A stretch of 64,000 nt of DNA from Rhizophagus irregularis (lineage: Eukaryota > Glomeromycota > Glomeromycetes > Glomerales > Glomeraceae), in the NCBI RefSeq assembly GCF_026210795.1, contig NC_089449.1:3038001-3102000 (forward strand), written 5' to 3'. Below, piece after piece: positions 47,057 through 55,954 of this stretch; the first letter of the stretch is position 1, and every line of letters starts with the position of its first letter. The position numbers and the translations under genes were made by a program. The notes under the pieces are model-generated. The model was given only the letters and a program-made list of their open reading frames with translations. It was not told the origin of the DNA and did no database searches.

Positions 47057-47804
47057 CAGTAATTACAGCAAGATTCGAAATATATGAAAATTTTGATTGT
47101 CGGTACTCGGCTAGTCGAGTTATTAGAAAAGATACATAACACGTCTCACATATATATTTATATGAATATAATAAATCGCGTAGTATAAACTATAAAGTAT
47201 AATAGAGTATAATTGTATATACTATATAATATGTAAACATATCAATATAACATAAATTAACAAATAAACTTTTTTTTAACAATATCAATATTTCTTAAAT
47301 TACTTTATTGATTTTTATTGAACAATGGCATTTTCTTTGGAATTTCGTTTGAACTTTGAATGCCTGTCCAATTTGTCTTATTTTTTTAGATTGTCAAAAC
47401 ACATATGGTCAAAAATGCACTTGTCAAGCAAGAGAAGTAATATGGAAGAGGAAAAAAGCCGAACGTAATTATGCAGTAGAATTTGTTCACAAATCCCTGC
47501 ACGGCCTCACACAAAAAGATGCCACAAACCAAAAATTGTGGACTCGGAATTTGTTGACTGGGTTTTTGCTAATATTTCGAAGGAAATTGAACTTTTACCA
47601 ACCCAAAACGATGTAAATATTTGTAAAAATGTATAAATGGCTGGATTATCGTAGCAAAAAAAAGGTGTATTAACCACATATTATATGTCACGTGTTATAT
47701 ATCTTTTTTAATAACCCGACTAGCCGAGTACCCGAGTACCCGAATACCCGACAATCCCGACAATCAAAATTTTCAAGTGACCACTATATTTCGAATTTTG
47801 CTGT
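47057..47804. mobile_element. Mutator-like element with long ends and TCGGGTAC repeats
   Basis: 748 bp flanked by the 9-bp word AACCGATTA (47048-47056 and 47805-47813). Inverted ends of about 100 bp run from ACAGCAA-ATTCGAAATATA through AAAATTTTGATTGTCGG and TCGGCTAGTCG to TTAACACGT-type sequence. The right end carries extra tandem copies of a TCGGGTACTCGG-like unit that the left lacks. An inner frame at 47356-47616 reads CPICLIFLDCQNTYGQKC and later EVIWKRKKAERNYAVEFVHK; it could be a remnant of a Cys-rich coding region but shows no transposase signature. Confidence 0.75.
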
Positions 47805-47904
47805 AACCGATTAAGGTTAATTTAACCGACTATTAATAAATTGGGTTATATTTTATAAATTACCCAATTTATTATTGATTAGTAAAATAAATTGGGTAAT
47901 TTAT

Positions 47905-48065
47905 AAAATGGTTACGGTACATTTTGCCGAAATCCATCTCACCGAAACCCATTTCGCCGAAACTATTTCACCGAAGGGATATTTCACGCCGAAAGTTCAT
48001 TTTATCGAATCCATTTCACGGGCACCGAATTCCATTTCGTCAAATTGACATTTCGCCGAGAATGG
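47905..48065. repeat. Degenerate CATTTCGCCGAAA tandem repeat
   Basis: About ten imperfect copies of a 12-20-bp unit with core CATTTCGCCGAA, variants including TTTCACCGAAG, TTTCACGCCGAAA and TTTCGTCAAATT. No coding potential. The unit type is common as simple-sequence DNA; nothing else is implied. Confidence 0.65.
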
Positions 48066-49091
48066 TAGCGACTAACATTTTAATAAAAACAACGATTCTA
48101 TAATCGAAGAACAAGTTATTCCATTATCCAGTATCCATAAATCAATGTATCAGGCATTTCGGAAGTTAAGTTGAGCGAGAAAAAATCTTGAACTAGAACA
48201 ATTGAATGTTAGTTTAAAAGCCGATATGCTATGCTATTAAAACGAAAAAAAAATAATCTCCGGATCAAAATTTACGATTTCGTATCTTAGTGTCAAAATA
48301 AGATATACTGTAAATCTGGCTCGAAATACAATATGAAAATTGTCACTAAATATGAAGAGATGATAAAAGAACAGTAACCCTGTAAAAAATCTGATCCGTG
48401 TTTTATCTTTCCATGTTTTTTCCGTGAATGTATCATTTTCACAGAATTTTTACGGAAGACACGGAGAAATAATGGAAATATTCGGATAAAAATTTTTTAT
48501 AGGGCAAATTAAAGCTTTCGACTCAAAGCGATGAGAAACAATCTAATATTAAGAAGTAATTAAAAGTAACGCTTCTGGGACTTATTAATTCAAGAATAAA
48601 ATTATAAAATATGTAAACCTCTTCAAATTATTTTGTTAGCTCAGATTTTAAAGAATTTGGAACAGATTCAGTTGAATTTGATAGGTTAATATTACAAATA
48701 ATGGATTAAATAACGGGAAAATCTTGTTAGTGAACAATTAGGAAAATGAATCTATAATTGGAGAACATATCACTACGATTAATCAAGCACTTCGGAAACT
48801 CGATATGTTAAGTTAAGAAACTGATACACAGCCTTTCTCGAAAAAGATAATGAACTTCTTTTTAAAAGTTATGAAAATTCGGATGACGATTTCAAATATT
48901 AATATCAAAATGAAAGTTCAAATCCGGCTCATAGCATAATAAGAAAATTGTCGAAAATAACAAGAAACTAACGCCATCGATTCAAAACAATGAGAAACAA
49001 TGTTCCTAGAACTTAACAAGACAAGAAAATTGTAACAAAATATGAAGAGATGACTAAGAACAACAAGAATTAACACTTCAAACTTGTACTA
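48066..49091. other. Two diverged copies of a decayed coding segment
   Basis: Stretches near 48100-48370 and 48720-49060 share order and words: a CATTTCGGAA or CACTTCGGAA motif, AAGTTAAG, then an AAAATTGT..AACAAAATATGAAGAGATG type end. Readable pieces include IIEEQVIPLSSIHKSMYQAF in the first and KDNELLFKSYENSDDDFKY in the second, both surrounded by stops. A family-2 MITE (48378-48504) follows the first copy. No function can be given. Confidence 0.35.
48378..48504. mobile_element. MITE of the CCCTATAAAA..ACGGA family, copy 2
   Basis: 127 bp from CCCTGTAAAAAATCTGATCC to GATAAAAATTTTTTATAGGG, with TCCGTG and ACGGA words inverted about the centre. A relative of 30056-30225. Confidence 0.6.
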
Positions 49092-49099
49092 TCCCAGAT

Positions 49100-49489
49100 T
49101 AGGGATGGGAATCGATTATCGAATCTTTGTAGATTCGATTTTTTGTTCCTTAAAAGATAATCCATTTTAAGCTTTGATAATTAATTCCATAATCAGTAAA
49201 TATATAAATTCTGAATTAAAATTGTAAAATCTATTAAGAAATTATAGGTCGTTTTACTAACAGCTAATACCCATGTAAATTACTATAACATCATTGCCGA
49301 TCATTGCCGATCATTTCGTCATTTTTAAGTTTTTGAAGGCTATTATCGATCAATTTTTCTTTTTTGAAAATATTTTAAATAATGCACTTTAATTTTGGAT
49401 GCAATGCTAAATTAATTTTTTTGCTTAATTTCAATTTTCTCTTCAACAAATGAGATTCGATTTGATTCGATTATCGATTCCAATCCCTA
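49100..49489. mobile_element. hAT-like MITE with TAGGGATGGGAATCGA ends
   Basis: 390 bp. The left end TAGGGATGGGAATCGATTAT and the right end, read on the other strand as TAGGGATTGGAATCGATAAT, are near-perfect inverted repeats of about 25 bp. TCCCAGAT (49092-49099) and TCCCAAAT (49490-49497) form an 8-bp duplication with one mismatch. No coding capacity. Confidence 0.75.
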
Positions 49490-49497
49490 TCCCAAAT

Positions 49498-49643
49498 CGA
49501 GTATTGAATGGCAATTGCATAAGGTGTCACAATCCATTAGTTGCTAAATATTGGTGTAAATCTGGTCAAACTAAACTCCCTCCTAAATCATTAGAACAAT
49601 ATAATATATTCATGATTAAAAAGAGGGATCTTTTAATTGTATA
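49498..49643 (+). pseudogene. Cys-motif fragment, possibly kinase N-terminus
   Basis: The frame continues out of the hAT element as RVLNGNCIRCHNPLVAKYWC and KSGQTKLPPKSLEQYN before ending. C-x2-C followed by WCKS resembles the Cys/Trp motif that begins many Rhizophagus TKL-like kinases (from memory). If so, it is the separated N-terminal part of the kinase remnant at 51220-52545, but 1.6 kb of other DNA lies between. Confidence 0.35.
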
Positions 49644-49654
49644 ATTGAAGATAA

Positions 49655-50435
49655 CTAAAGACCTACAAGTTCGCTTTCTTCTTCCTTTTTTGACATAGCC
49701 TTAACTCTATTACTGAGGATACCCGGCTGCAGTTCTTAAGAATCAACAGCACTTTTCATGAGATGATCATTTTCAAGCTTCAGCATGTCACCGGCACCTT
49801 GCAACTAAAAAAGGCAGTTACTGTAAATAACTTATTATGTGTTTCGAATGCAACTTGGACAGAGAACAATCTCTAGAATCCAGATCCGTTGTAGTTCAGT
49901 CTGCTCTTCCCAGAATATTTTGACAGAATCTGATTTTGTCTCATCCTGGTGTTTTCTCAAAGAATACAAATTATATGAATTTTAATAACAATAACAATAT
50001 TACAAATACGATTTGTAAGAATCTTAGGAAAAGATGAAGGTGATGATTAAACACAACAATAGCTCTGGTTCTCTGGGGCATCTAGGACCCAGGACGGAGC
50101 TGAAGTGCAGACATTAAGCTGTGAAGACTCCCTCAGAGGAGAATGCAAGCGTCCATACTACCTGATCAGGATCGTATGCTCATCAACGGAGTTTGGAATC
50201 GTTCCCATTGCAAGTTCAGAACCGCAACAGTAGTTGAAGATGTATCCTTGGCTCTGCCTTCATCAAAAAACAAAATAAATAAATAAATTACATCACCTTA
50301 TAATCATCAAATGCTTTTGTATATTTTTGTATGTATAAAATTTGTAATTCAAATGCTCAGTATCTTTCTTAAAAGTTGCTCATCTGGACGTACCTCAAAA
50401 AGTCTTGAGACTTGGGGTATTTTCTTTCCAGTATT
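49655..50435 (-). pseudogene. Multi-exon gene remnant, unknown family
   Basis: Minus-strand pieces with good splice borders: exon ILERKYPKSQDFLR (50393-50435, acceptor TTGCAG, donor GTACGT), exon QSQGYIFNYCCGSELAMGTI through DEHTILIR (about 50160-50261), then in the same frame a TAG and YGRLHSPLRESSQLNVCTSA to about 50045. A segment KHQDETKSDSVKIFWEEQ (about 49890-49960) and a last exon DMLKLENDHLMKSAVDS, stop, ELQPGILSNRVKAMSKKEEE (49655-49804) follow. The composition is richer in G+C than the flanks. Two in-frame stops (TAG and TAA) argue that it is dead, although alternative splicing around them is not excluded. I do not recognise the protein. Confidence 0.5.
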
Positions 50436-50559
50436 CTGCAACAAAATGCAATGTAAAGATCAGTAGCAGTCTTTTTACATTGAACTTGAATTCACCTGTT
50501 ACAGTTAATATTTAAAAACATATATACAAAGTAGAATTTTAATTATATATATATAATAT

Positions 50560-51170
50560 CTGCGCTTGCCATTTCGGTTTCACATACAGGTGGGTTCTTA
50601 TTTTTGCGCTCCTTTGTTCTCTTTTTTTGTTCTTTAACTTCGTTCTAACTTCTTTTTCTCTTAGGTCCCAGCTCTTTGGCATTTCGGCTCTTCAGTTTTC
50701 AGCTCTTCAGTTTTCAGCTCTTCGGTTTTCAGCTCTTCAGTTCTAAGGTGCGTCTTTTTTTCATTTTTTTTTCTTTTGTCTCTTTTTTTCGTTCGTTCTG
50801 ACTATTCTTTCCTCTCAGACATGACGCACTTCAATAACAGATGTTCAAATGCAAGTACATAAGGATAACGGTGAGCTATAATGTAAAAAATTTCCAATTA
50901 ATATAAACTCATTTAATACCTCAAAAAAATTAAGAAAAGCAAAATTATATAATTTACCAAGAGCTTTTATTTTGTTTTTTATGTTCTGCGCAATAGGTCC
51001 TGGCTCTTTGGCAACTTTGGCACCTTGATATTTCAGTTACAAGGTTCCAAAGTTCTAAGGTACTTTTTTTTCTCTTTTTGTCTTTTTTTCGTTCGTTCTA
51101 TTATTCTAACTCTTCTTTCCTCTTAGATCCTGGCTCTTCGGCATTTCGGCTCTCAGTTAAGACAATATTC
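50560..51170. repeat. Pyrimidine-rich repeat with CTCTTCGGC motifs
   Basis: Three pyrimidine-rich tracts of 40-60 bp (TTTTTTTCGTTCGTTCT and similar) each end in a TTAG or TCAG site followed by GGTCC or GATCC and CTCTTTGGC or CTCTTCGGCATTTCGGC. The 15-bp minisatellite at 50686-50745 lies inside. The same arrangement occurs inside the hAT MITE at about 8030-8120, so this is probably an old repeat of related origin. Confidence 0.5.
50686..50745. repeat. 15-bp minisatellite, four copies
   Basis: Four head-to-tail copies of AGCTCTTCAGTTTTC, with one changed base in the first and the third and a changed end in the last. Confidence 0.85.
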
Positions 51171-51219
51171 TGTTCCATTCCTATATCATTCGCCATGTAA
51201 TCCATAATTCCCATGCTTT

Positions 51220-52545
51220 ACACAAAATTTTAAGAATTGGACGAGTGGTAATTCGAAAGTTGATGAATTAATCCAAAATAGTCAATTAGAAACAACGGAT
51301 AATTTAAACTATTTTGAATTGATTGACCATAAGAAGATCGTAAATATTGAGTACGTAACTAAAGGTGGATTGGGCAATGTTTGCCAATGTATTTAAAGAC
51401 ACGTGGGTTAAGGGACCTAGACTTAAATATAATACGACAGAAAGAATCTGGAAAAATATTCCTAATACAGCTATCGCTTTAAAAGAACTTAATAATCAAG
51501 AGAACTTTAATTCAATTTTTTGACGAGGTAATATTCCGGAATTTAGTTTATTTAGTAACAAAATGTTTTAACGTTTTAATATATAGGTTCGAAACCATCG
51601 TCTAATCACGAAAATCACGTGTTGAGATGTTTTGGAATCATACGGAACTCACAAAATGGCCAAAGCAAGATGCTAAAAAGAGACCCAAACTAAACTCGTA
51701 TATGATGGTAATGATGTGGACAAATGATGATGATTTGTTCAATTATATTAAGAAAACGTATAATGATGAAAAGTACACTTGGTACGGTTAAAAATATTAG
51801 AAGAATTACCAGGTGCCCTCAAAAGTATTCATGGTAAACATCATGATCTTCATTGTAATAATATTTTAATGAAGGACTTCACTTTCCAGCTATCGGTGAT
51901 TTGGAATTATGTGGAAATTACAATAAAACAAGAATTCTAATAGGCGTAACATTTTTTATTGCACCTGAAAGTTTAAAAGAAAATAAAGAAAATCCAGAAA
52001 ATTAATTCTCATCTATAATTATTATTCTGATTATTCAATTTTTAATTTCGATAACGTGGTCCAATATTATTAATTTAATTTTTCTAACTATCACCGAAGG
52101 GTGATGATGATCACCGGTGACTGAAATTATGACGATTGGCCAGCATTAAAGAATATAGTGCCGGTAAAAATTGATAATTCTGGCCAACGGTGATGGTCAC
52201 CCCCAGTAAAAAACATTAATTATTAGATTTAAAATTTATATAAATTTCCTTTGATTATTTTGATTATCCAAATTTAATAAATTCAAATGAGACAAATGAG
52301 ACAAGTCATCAAGTTTAATTATATCTTATTATACATTTATTCAGATTTATGCCTAAAGTTACAACAGCATCGGATATTTGTTGTAAATTACCTTATGATA
52401 ATACAGCAGTTAAAGGTATACTTCAGAAGATTCCAAAAGATATTCTAACAAAGCTATGCAGAACTTATAAAAAGTCGTTGGGATGATAATCCAAAAAAAA
52501 ACGCCCAAAGCATTTGAATTAAGAAATATATTTCAATGTGGAAAA
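51220..52545 (+). pseudogene. Broken protein kinase-like gene
   Basis: Kinase landmarks can be followed in shifting frames: KNWTSGNSKVDELIQNSQLE (about 51236-51295, the family linker), IVNIEYVTKGGLGNV (about 51340-51388, altered glycine loop), IALKELNNQENFNSI (about 51475-51520, VAIK-like lysine), NHVLRCFGIIRNSQNGQ (about 51615-51665), LKILEELPGALKSIHGKHHD (about 51788), HDLHCNNILMKD (catalytic loop, Asp in HDLH), IGDLELC where DFG is expected (about 51893), and TFFIAPESLKENKENPE. After about 340 bp of other DNA, ASDICCKLP, ILQKIPKDILTKL and DDNPKK.PKAFELRNIF (52340-52545) match the end of a kinase domain. Frameshifts and stops throughout show it is dead. The DFG change may predate inactivation. 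Confidence 0.75.
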
Positions 52546-54079
52546 AGCAATATTATTCGAACCGTAAAGAATTTTTATTACAGAAAAGGAAAGATTACAT
52601 AGGATGATAGGATCAAAAATTCTGGCCTAATCAAGAAATAAAACGCAGTAAACTAATTCATAAAAAAGTAAAAAAAGTGAGATCTTTTCATTTATATTCT
52701 TTATACTAAAATTATCATTAATTAATTTTTTTATTTTACTACAACACATAGAAAATAATGCTTTATCATGTGAACCTTTTGATGAAGTTTCTCTTTCAAC
52801 GGTTAATTTGAAATTCGAATAATAATAATGAAGACGGAATCTTATATTTATTTGTTAGATAATTGAAACATGCGATTATGATTATCTGGTATCCTTCTGG
52901 TATCTCGATAAGCGAGCAGAATAAGAAAAAGATTTGGAAACAGCTGAATTCACTGCTCCTCCGTCGCCAAGATCCTACTGTATGTATATTGATATGAATT
53001 GTATTGATAAGAACAAGTAGCCACTGTGGGTAGCTGAGTAAATCACCATCAGCAACTGCCACCTGAAGCAACAATCCTTTTAGCTTTCGGAAATGATATT
53101 TTCTAAAAACTGCAGGCTGTCCTATAGATTAATTTCAGGTGGTTTCATTATGTACAGTATGTCCAAATTTCGTTTTCTAAATTACAAACTGTGTTCACAT
53201 TATCAAATTTCTCCATGTATCCACACCTTCTATTCGTTTGTAGAGTTTATCTTAATTTTTCAGAGACTCGTTTTCGTAGTAATAGTTTCTTATAATATGG
53301 TCGAAGTTATCTTTAATTTGAATTTCTTTCAAATAAAATACAAAGAAAATTTTCAATTAAACAAAATGAATTCTTTATTACAAGTTTATGTCTTTTAAAC
53401 CAAACCATTCTTTTAAGCGATACAAATTTTTGATGTTTCCAATAAATTTGAACTATTAATAATATCTAAGCTTCTTGAAACATCCAAAACGTGCCATAAT
53501 CGAAAGGTGTGATATAGATTAATTAATAGCCAATCGATGCAAAATTGAACATTACTAGTTTTAGAAAGTAACACTTGAATGAAAAAAATTATTATTTTCC
53601 CAATATAAAACTTTATAAACTGATTTTCCTGGTACTTACTAGTTACGTGAAATTTTTTTTTTTTATTATTATCATAATTGAAAGATATTGTACAGCTTCA
53701 TTGAGTTGATTATATTCATTACGAAGTTATCGCCATTTATAACCGATTATAATCAAATTTGGTAATTTTTTTTTATGAATAGTTTGATGTTAATTACACC
53801 AATTTTCCACAATTTATGGGGTCGATTATCCAAAAAAAAAAAATAAGAGTGTAACATTTCTTAGTCTAAATAAAGTTAATTAACCGAGCCATATATTTTA
53901 TTATTACAGTACGGTTAATTAACCGGTTAAATAATTTTCCTTTTTTTAACACAAAATTTCCATTTTTTCACTAGCGTAAATTGTATAATTCTTTATATAA
54001 CCATTCATTTTTTTTATCGCCTCAATTCGCTGGATATATTTATTTCTTACAAACAACTAAATAAGAAACTAAATATCAG
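52546..54079. other. Intergenic DNA, possibly with kinase tail remnants
   Basis: Just after the kinase remnant, pieces such as NNALSCEPFDEVSLSTVN (about 52750-52805) and IWYPSGISISEQNKKKIWKQ (about 52880-52940) could be its decayed C-terminal tail. From about 53100 on I see no gene; the frame at 53093-53398 is not convincing. A TTAACCGGTTAA palindrome lies at 53919-53930. Confidence 0.35.
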
Positions 54080-55954
54080 ATGATAAGAAAAGAGAGAAAG
54101 AAAGGCGCCGTTTGGAAACATTTCTTCAAGACTGTAGTTGAAAGCAATAACTCACATCCTTTTGTGCAATGTAAATACTGTTGCAAAAATTATCAACGAG
54201 CTGTTCCTGAACGAATGCAAGCCCACCTTGACAAATGTTCAAAAGCACCGAGTAATGCAAAATCACAACCCAAACAACAACAATTAATTAACAATTTTAA
54301 TGGTGGCCATATGAGTGAAGATCAGAATGCTAATATATTATCTTCACAACATTTTACTCAACGTCCTCAATCATCTTTCGAGTTACAAGATAGTGAAGAA
54401 ATGAACATGCAAATAGAGTATAGTGACCAATCAGAACCTCCAAGTAATATACGTCATCTAGGTTATTGTTATCAGTACGGAATAGGAATTGAAAAAAATG
54501 AAATCAGAGCATTTCAATTGTACAAAGAAGCAGCTGAAAAAGGTCATATTAATTCAAAATATGATCTTGGAAGATGTTATCTACATGGAGTAGGAATTGA
54601 AAAAAATGAAATTAAAGCATTTGAATTATATAAAGAAGTAGCTCAAAATGGTCATATAACTTCAATATATGAGCTTGGAGAATGTTATCAATATGGAATG
54701 GGAACGGAAAAAAATGAAATTAAAGCATTTGGATTTTACAAAGTAGCAGCTGAAAAAGGGCACATTACTTCAATATATAAACTTGGAGAATGCTATAAAA
54801 ATGGAATAGGAACTGTAATAAATAAAATCAAAGCATTTGAATTTTACAAAGAAGCGGCCCAAAAAGGTCATATTACTTCAATATTTAAACTTGGATATTG
54901 TTATAATCATGGAACAGGAACTGAAATAAATAAAATTAAAGCATTTGAATCATATAAAGAAGCAGCTGAAAAAGGTTACATTACTTCAATACATAAGCTT
55001 GGAGAATGTTATCAATATGGAATAGGAACTGAAAAAGACGAAAACAAAGCATTTGAGTCATATAAAGAAGCAGCTTTTTTTAAAGATTCGGTGTCATGGC
55101 GTAAACTTGGAGAATGTTATCAATATGGAATAGGGACCGAAAAAGATAAAAACAAAGCATTTGAGTTATATAAAGAAGCAGTTGATAAATTTGATGATTT
55201 AGAGTCATTGCGTAAACTTGGAGAATGTTATCGGTATGTAAGAGGGACTGAAAAAGATGAAACTAAAGCATTTGAGTCATACAAAGAAGCAACTGAATTT
55301 GGTAATTTCCTGGCATTGCATGAACTTGGAGAATGTTATCGATATGGAATAGGAACTGAAATAAATAAAATTAAAGCGTTTGAGTCATACAAAGAAGCAG
55401 CTGAACAAGGTCATATTAGTTCGTTATATGAGCTTGGAAAATGTTATCGATATGGAATAGGGACTGAAAAAGATGAAACTAAAGCATTTGAGTCATACAA
55501 AGAAGCAACTGAATTTGGTAATTGCTTGGCATTGCATGAACTTGGAGAATGTTATCGATATGGAATAGGGACTGAAAAAAATGAAAGCATAACATTTGAG
55601 TTATATAAAGAAGCAGTTGAGGAATTTGATGATTTGGAGTCATGGCGTAAACTTGGAGAATGTTATCAATATGGAATAGGGACCGGAAAGGATGAAAACA
55701 AAGCATTTGAGTTATATAAAGAAGCAGTTGAGGAATTTTATGATTTGGAGTCATGGCGTAAACTTGGAGAATGTTATCAATATGGAATAGGGACCGAAAA
55801 AGATGAAAACAAAGCATTTAAGTTATATAAAGAAGCAGTTGAATTTGGTGATTTGAGGTCATTGCATAAACTTGGAGAATGTTATCAATATGGAATAGGA
55901 ACTGAAATAAATAAAATTAAAGCGTTTAAATTATTTAGAAGCGGCTTAAAATGA
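54080..55954 (+). CDS. BED-type zinc finger plus Sel1-repeat protein
   Basis: An intact single-exon gene of 624 residues. The N-terminus has a BED-type finger with zinc ligands Cys31, Cys34, His49 and Cys53 (C-x2-C-x14-H-x3-C), a fold found in transposases and chromatin-binding proteins. A polar Gln/Ser-rich linker follows. Residues 127 to the end are 14 Sel1 repeats of 36-37 residues with the pattern LGECYQYGIGTEKDE.KAFE.YKEA, the last one cut short. Sel1 repeats are alpha-helical protein-binding scaffolds often found in ER quality control and signalling. Neighbouring repeats 11-13 are very alike at DNA level, a sign of recent repeat amplification. A 2-bp deletion in the last repeat has removed the original tail (see findings). 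The ATG at 54080 has no in-frame alternative before the finger. DNA binding and partners are unknown. Confidence 0.88.
   Translation: MIRKERKKGAVWKHFFKTVVESNNSHPFVQCKYCCKNYQRAVPERMQAHLDKCSKAPSNAKSQPKQQQLINNFNGGHMSEDQNANILSSQHFTQRPQSSFELQDSEEMNMQIEYSDQSEPPSNIRHLGYCYQYGIGIEKNEIRAFQLYKEAAEKGHINSKYDLGRCYLHGVGIEKNEIKAFELYKEVAQNGHITSIYELGECYQYGMGTEKNEIKAFGFYKVAAEKGHITSIYKLGECYKNGIGTVINKIKAFEFYKEAAQKGHITSIFKLGYCYNHGTGTEINKIKAFESYKEAAEKGYITSIHKLGECYQYGIGTEKDENKAFESYKEAAFFKDSVSWRKLGECYQYGIGTEKDKNKAFELYKEAVDKFDDLESLRKLGECYRYVRGTEKDETKAFESYKEATEFGNFLALHELGECYRYGIGTEINKIKAFESYKEAAEQGHISSLYELGKCYRYGIGTEKDETKAFESYKEATEFGNCLALHELGECYRYGIGTEKNESITFELYKEAVEEFDDLESWRKLGECYQYGIGTGKDENKAFELYKEAVEEFYDLESWRKLGECYQYGIGTEKDENKAFKLYKEAVEFGDLRSLHKLGECYQYGIGTEINKIKAFKLFRSGLK

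Noticed and set aside
47356-47616. Zinc-finger gene inside the Mutator-like element
   Set aside because: A CPIC-type start and one more Cys pair are present, but spacing fits no known finger and the frame ends in low-complexity sequence.
55479-55817. 112-codon minus-strand frame with internal repeats
   Set aside because: It is the antisense shadow of the Sel1 repeats; its repetition comes from the sense gene.
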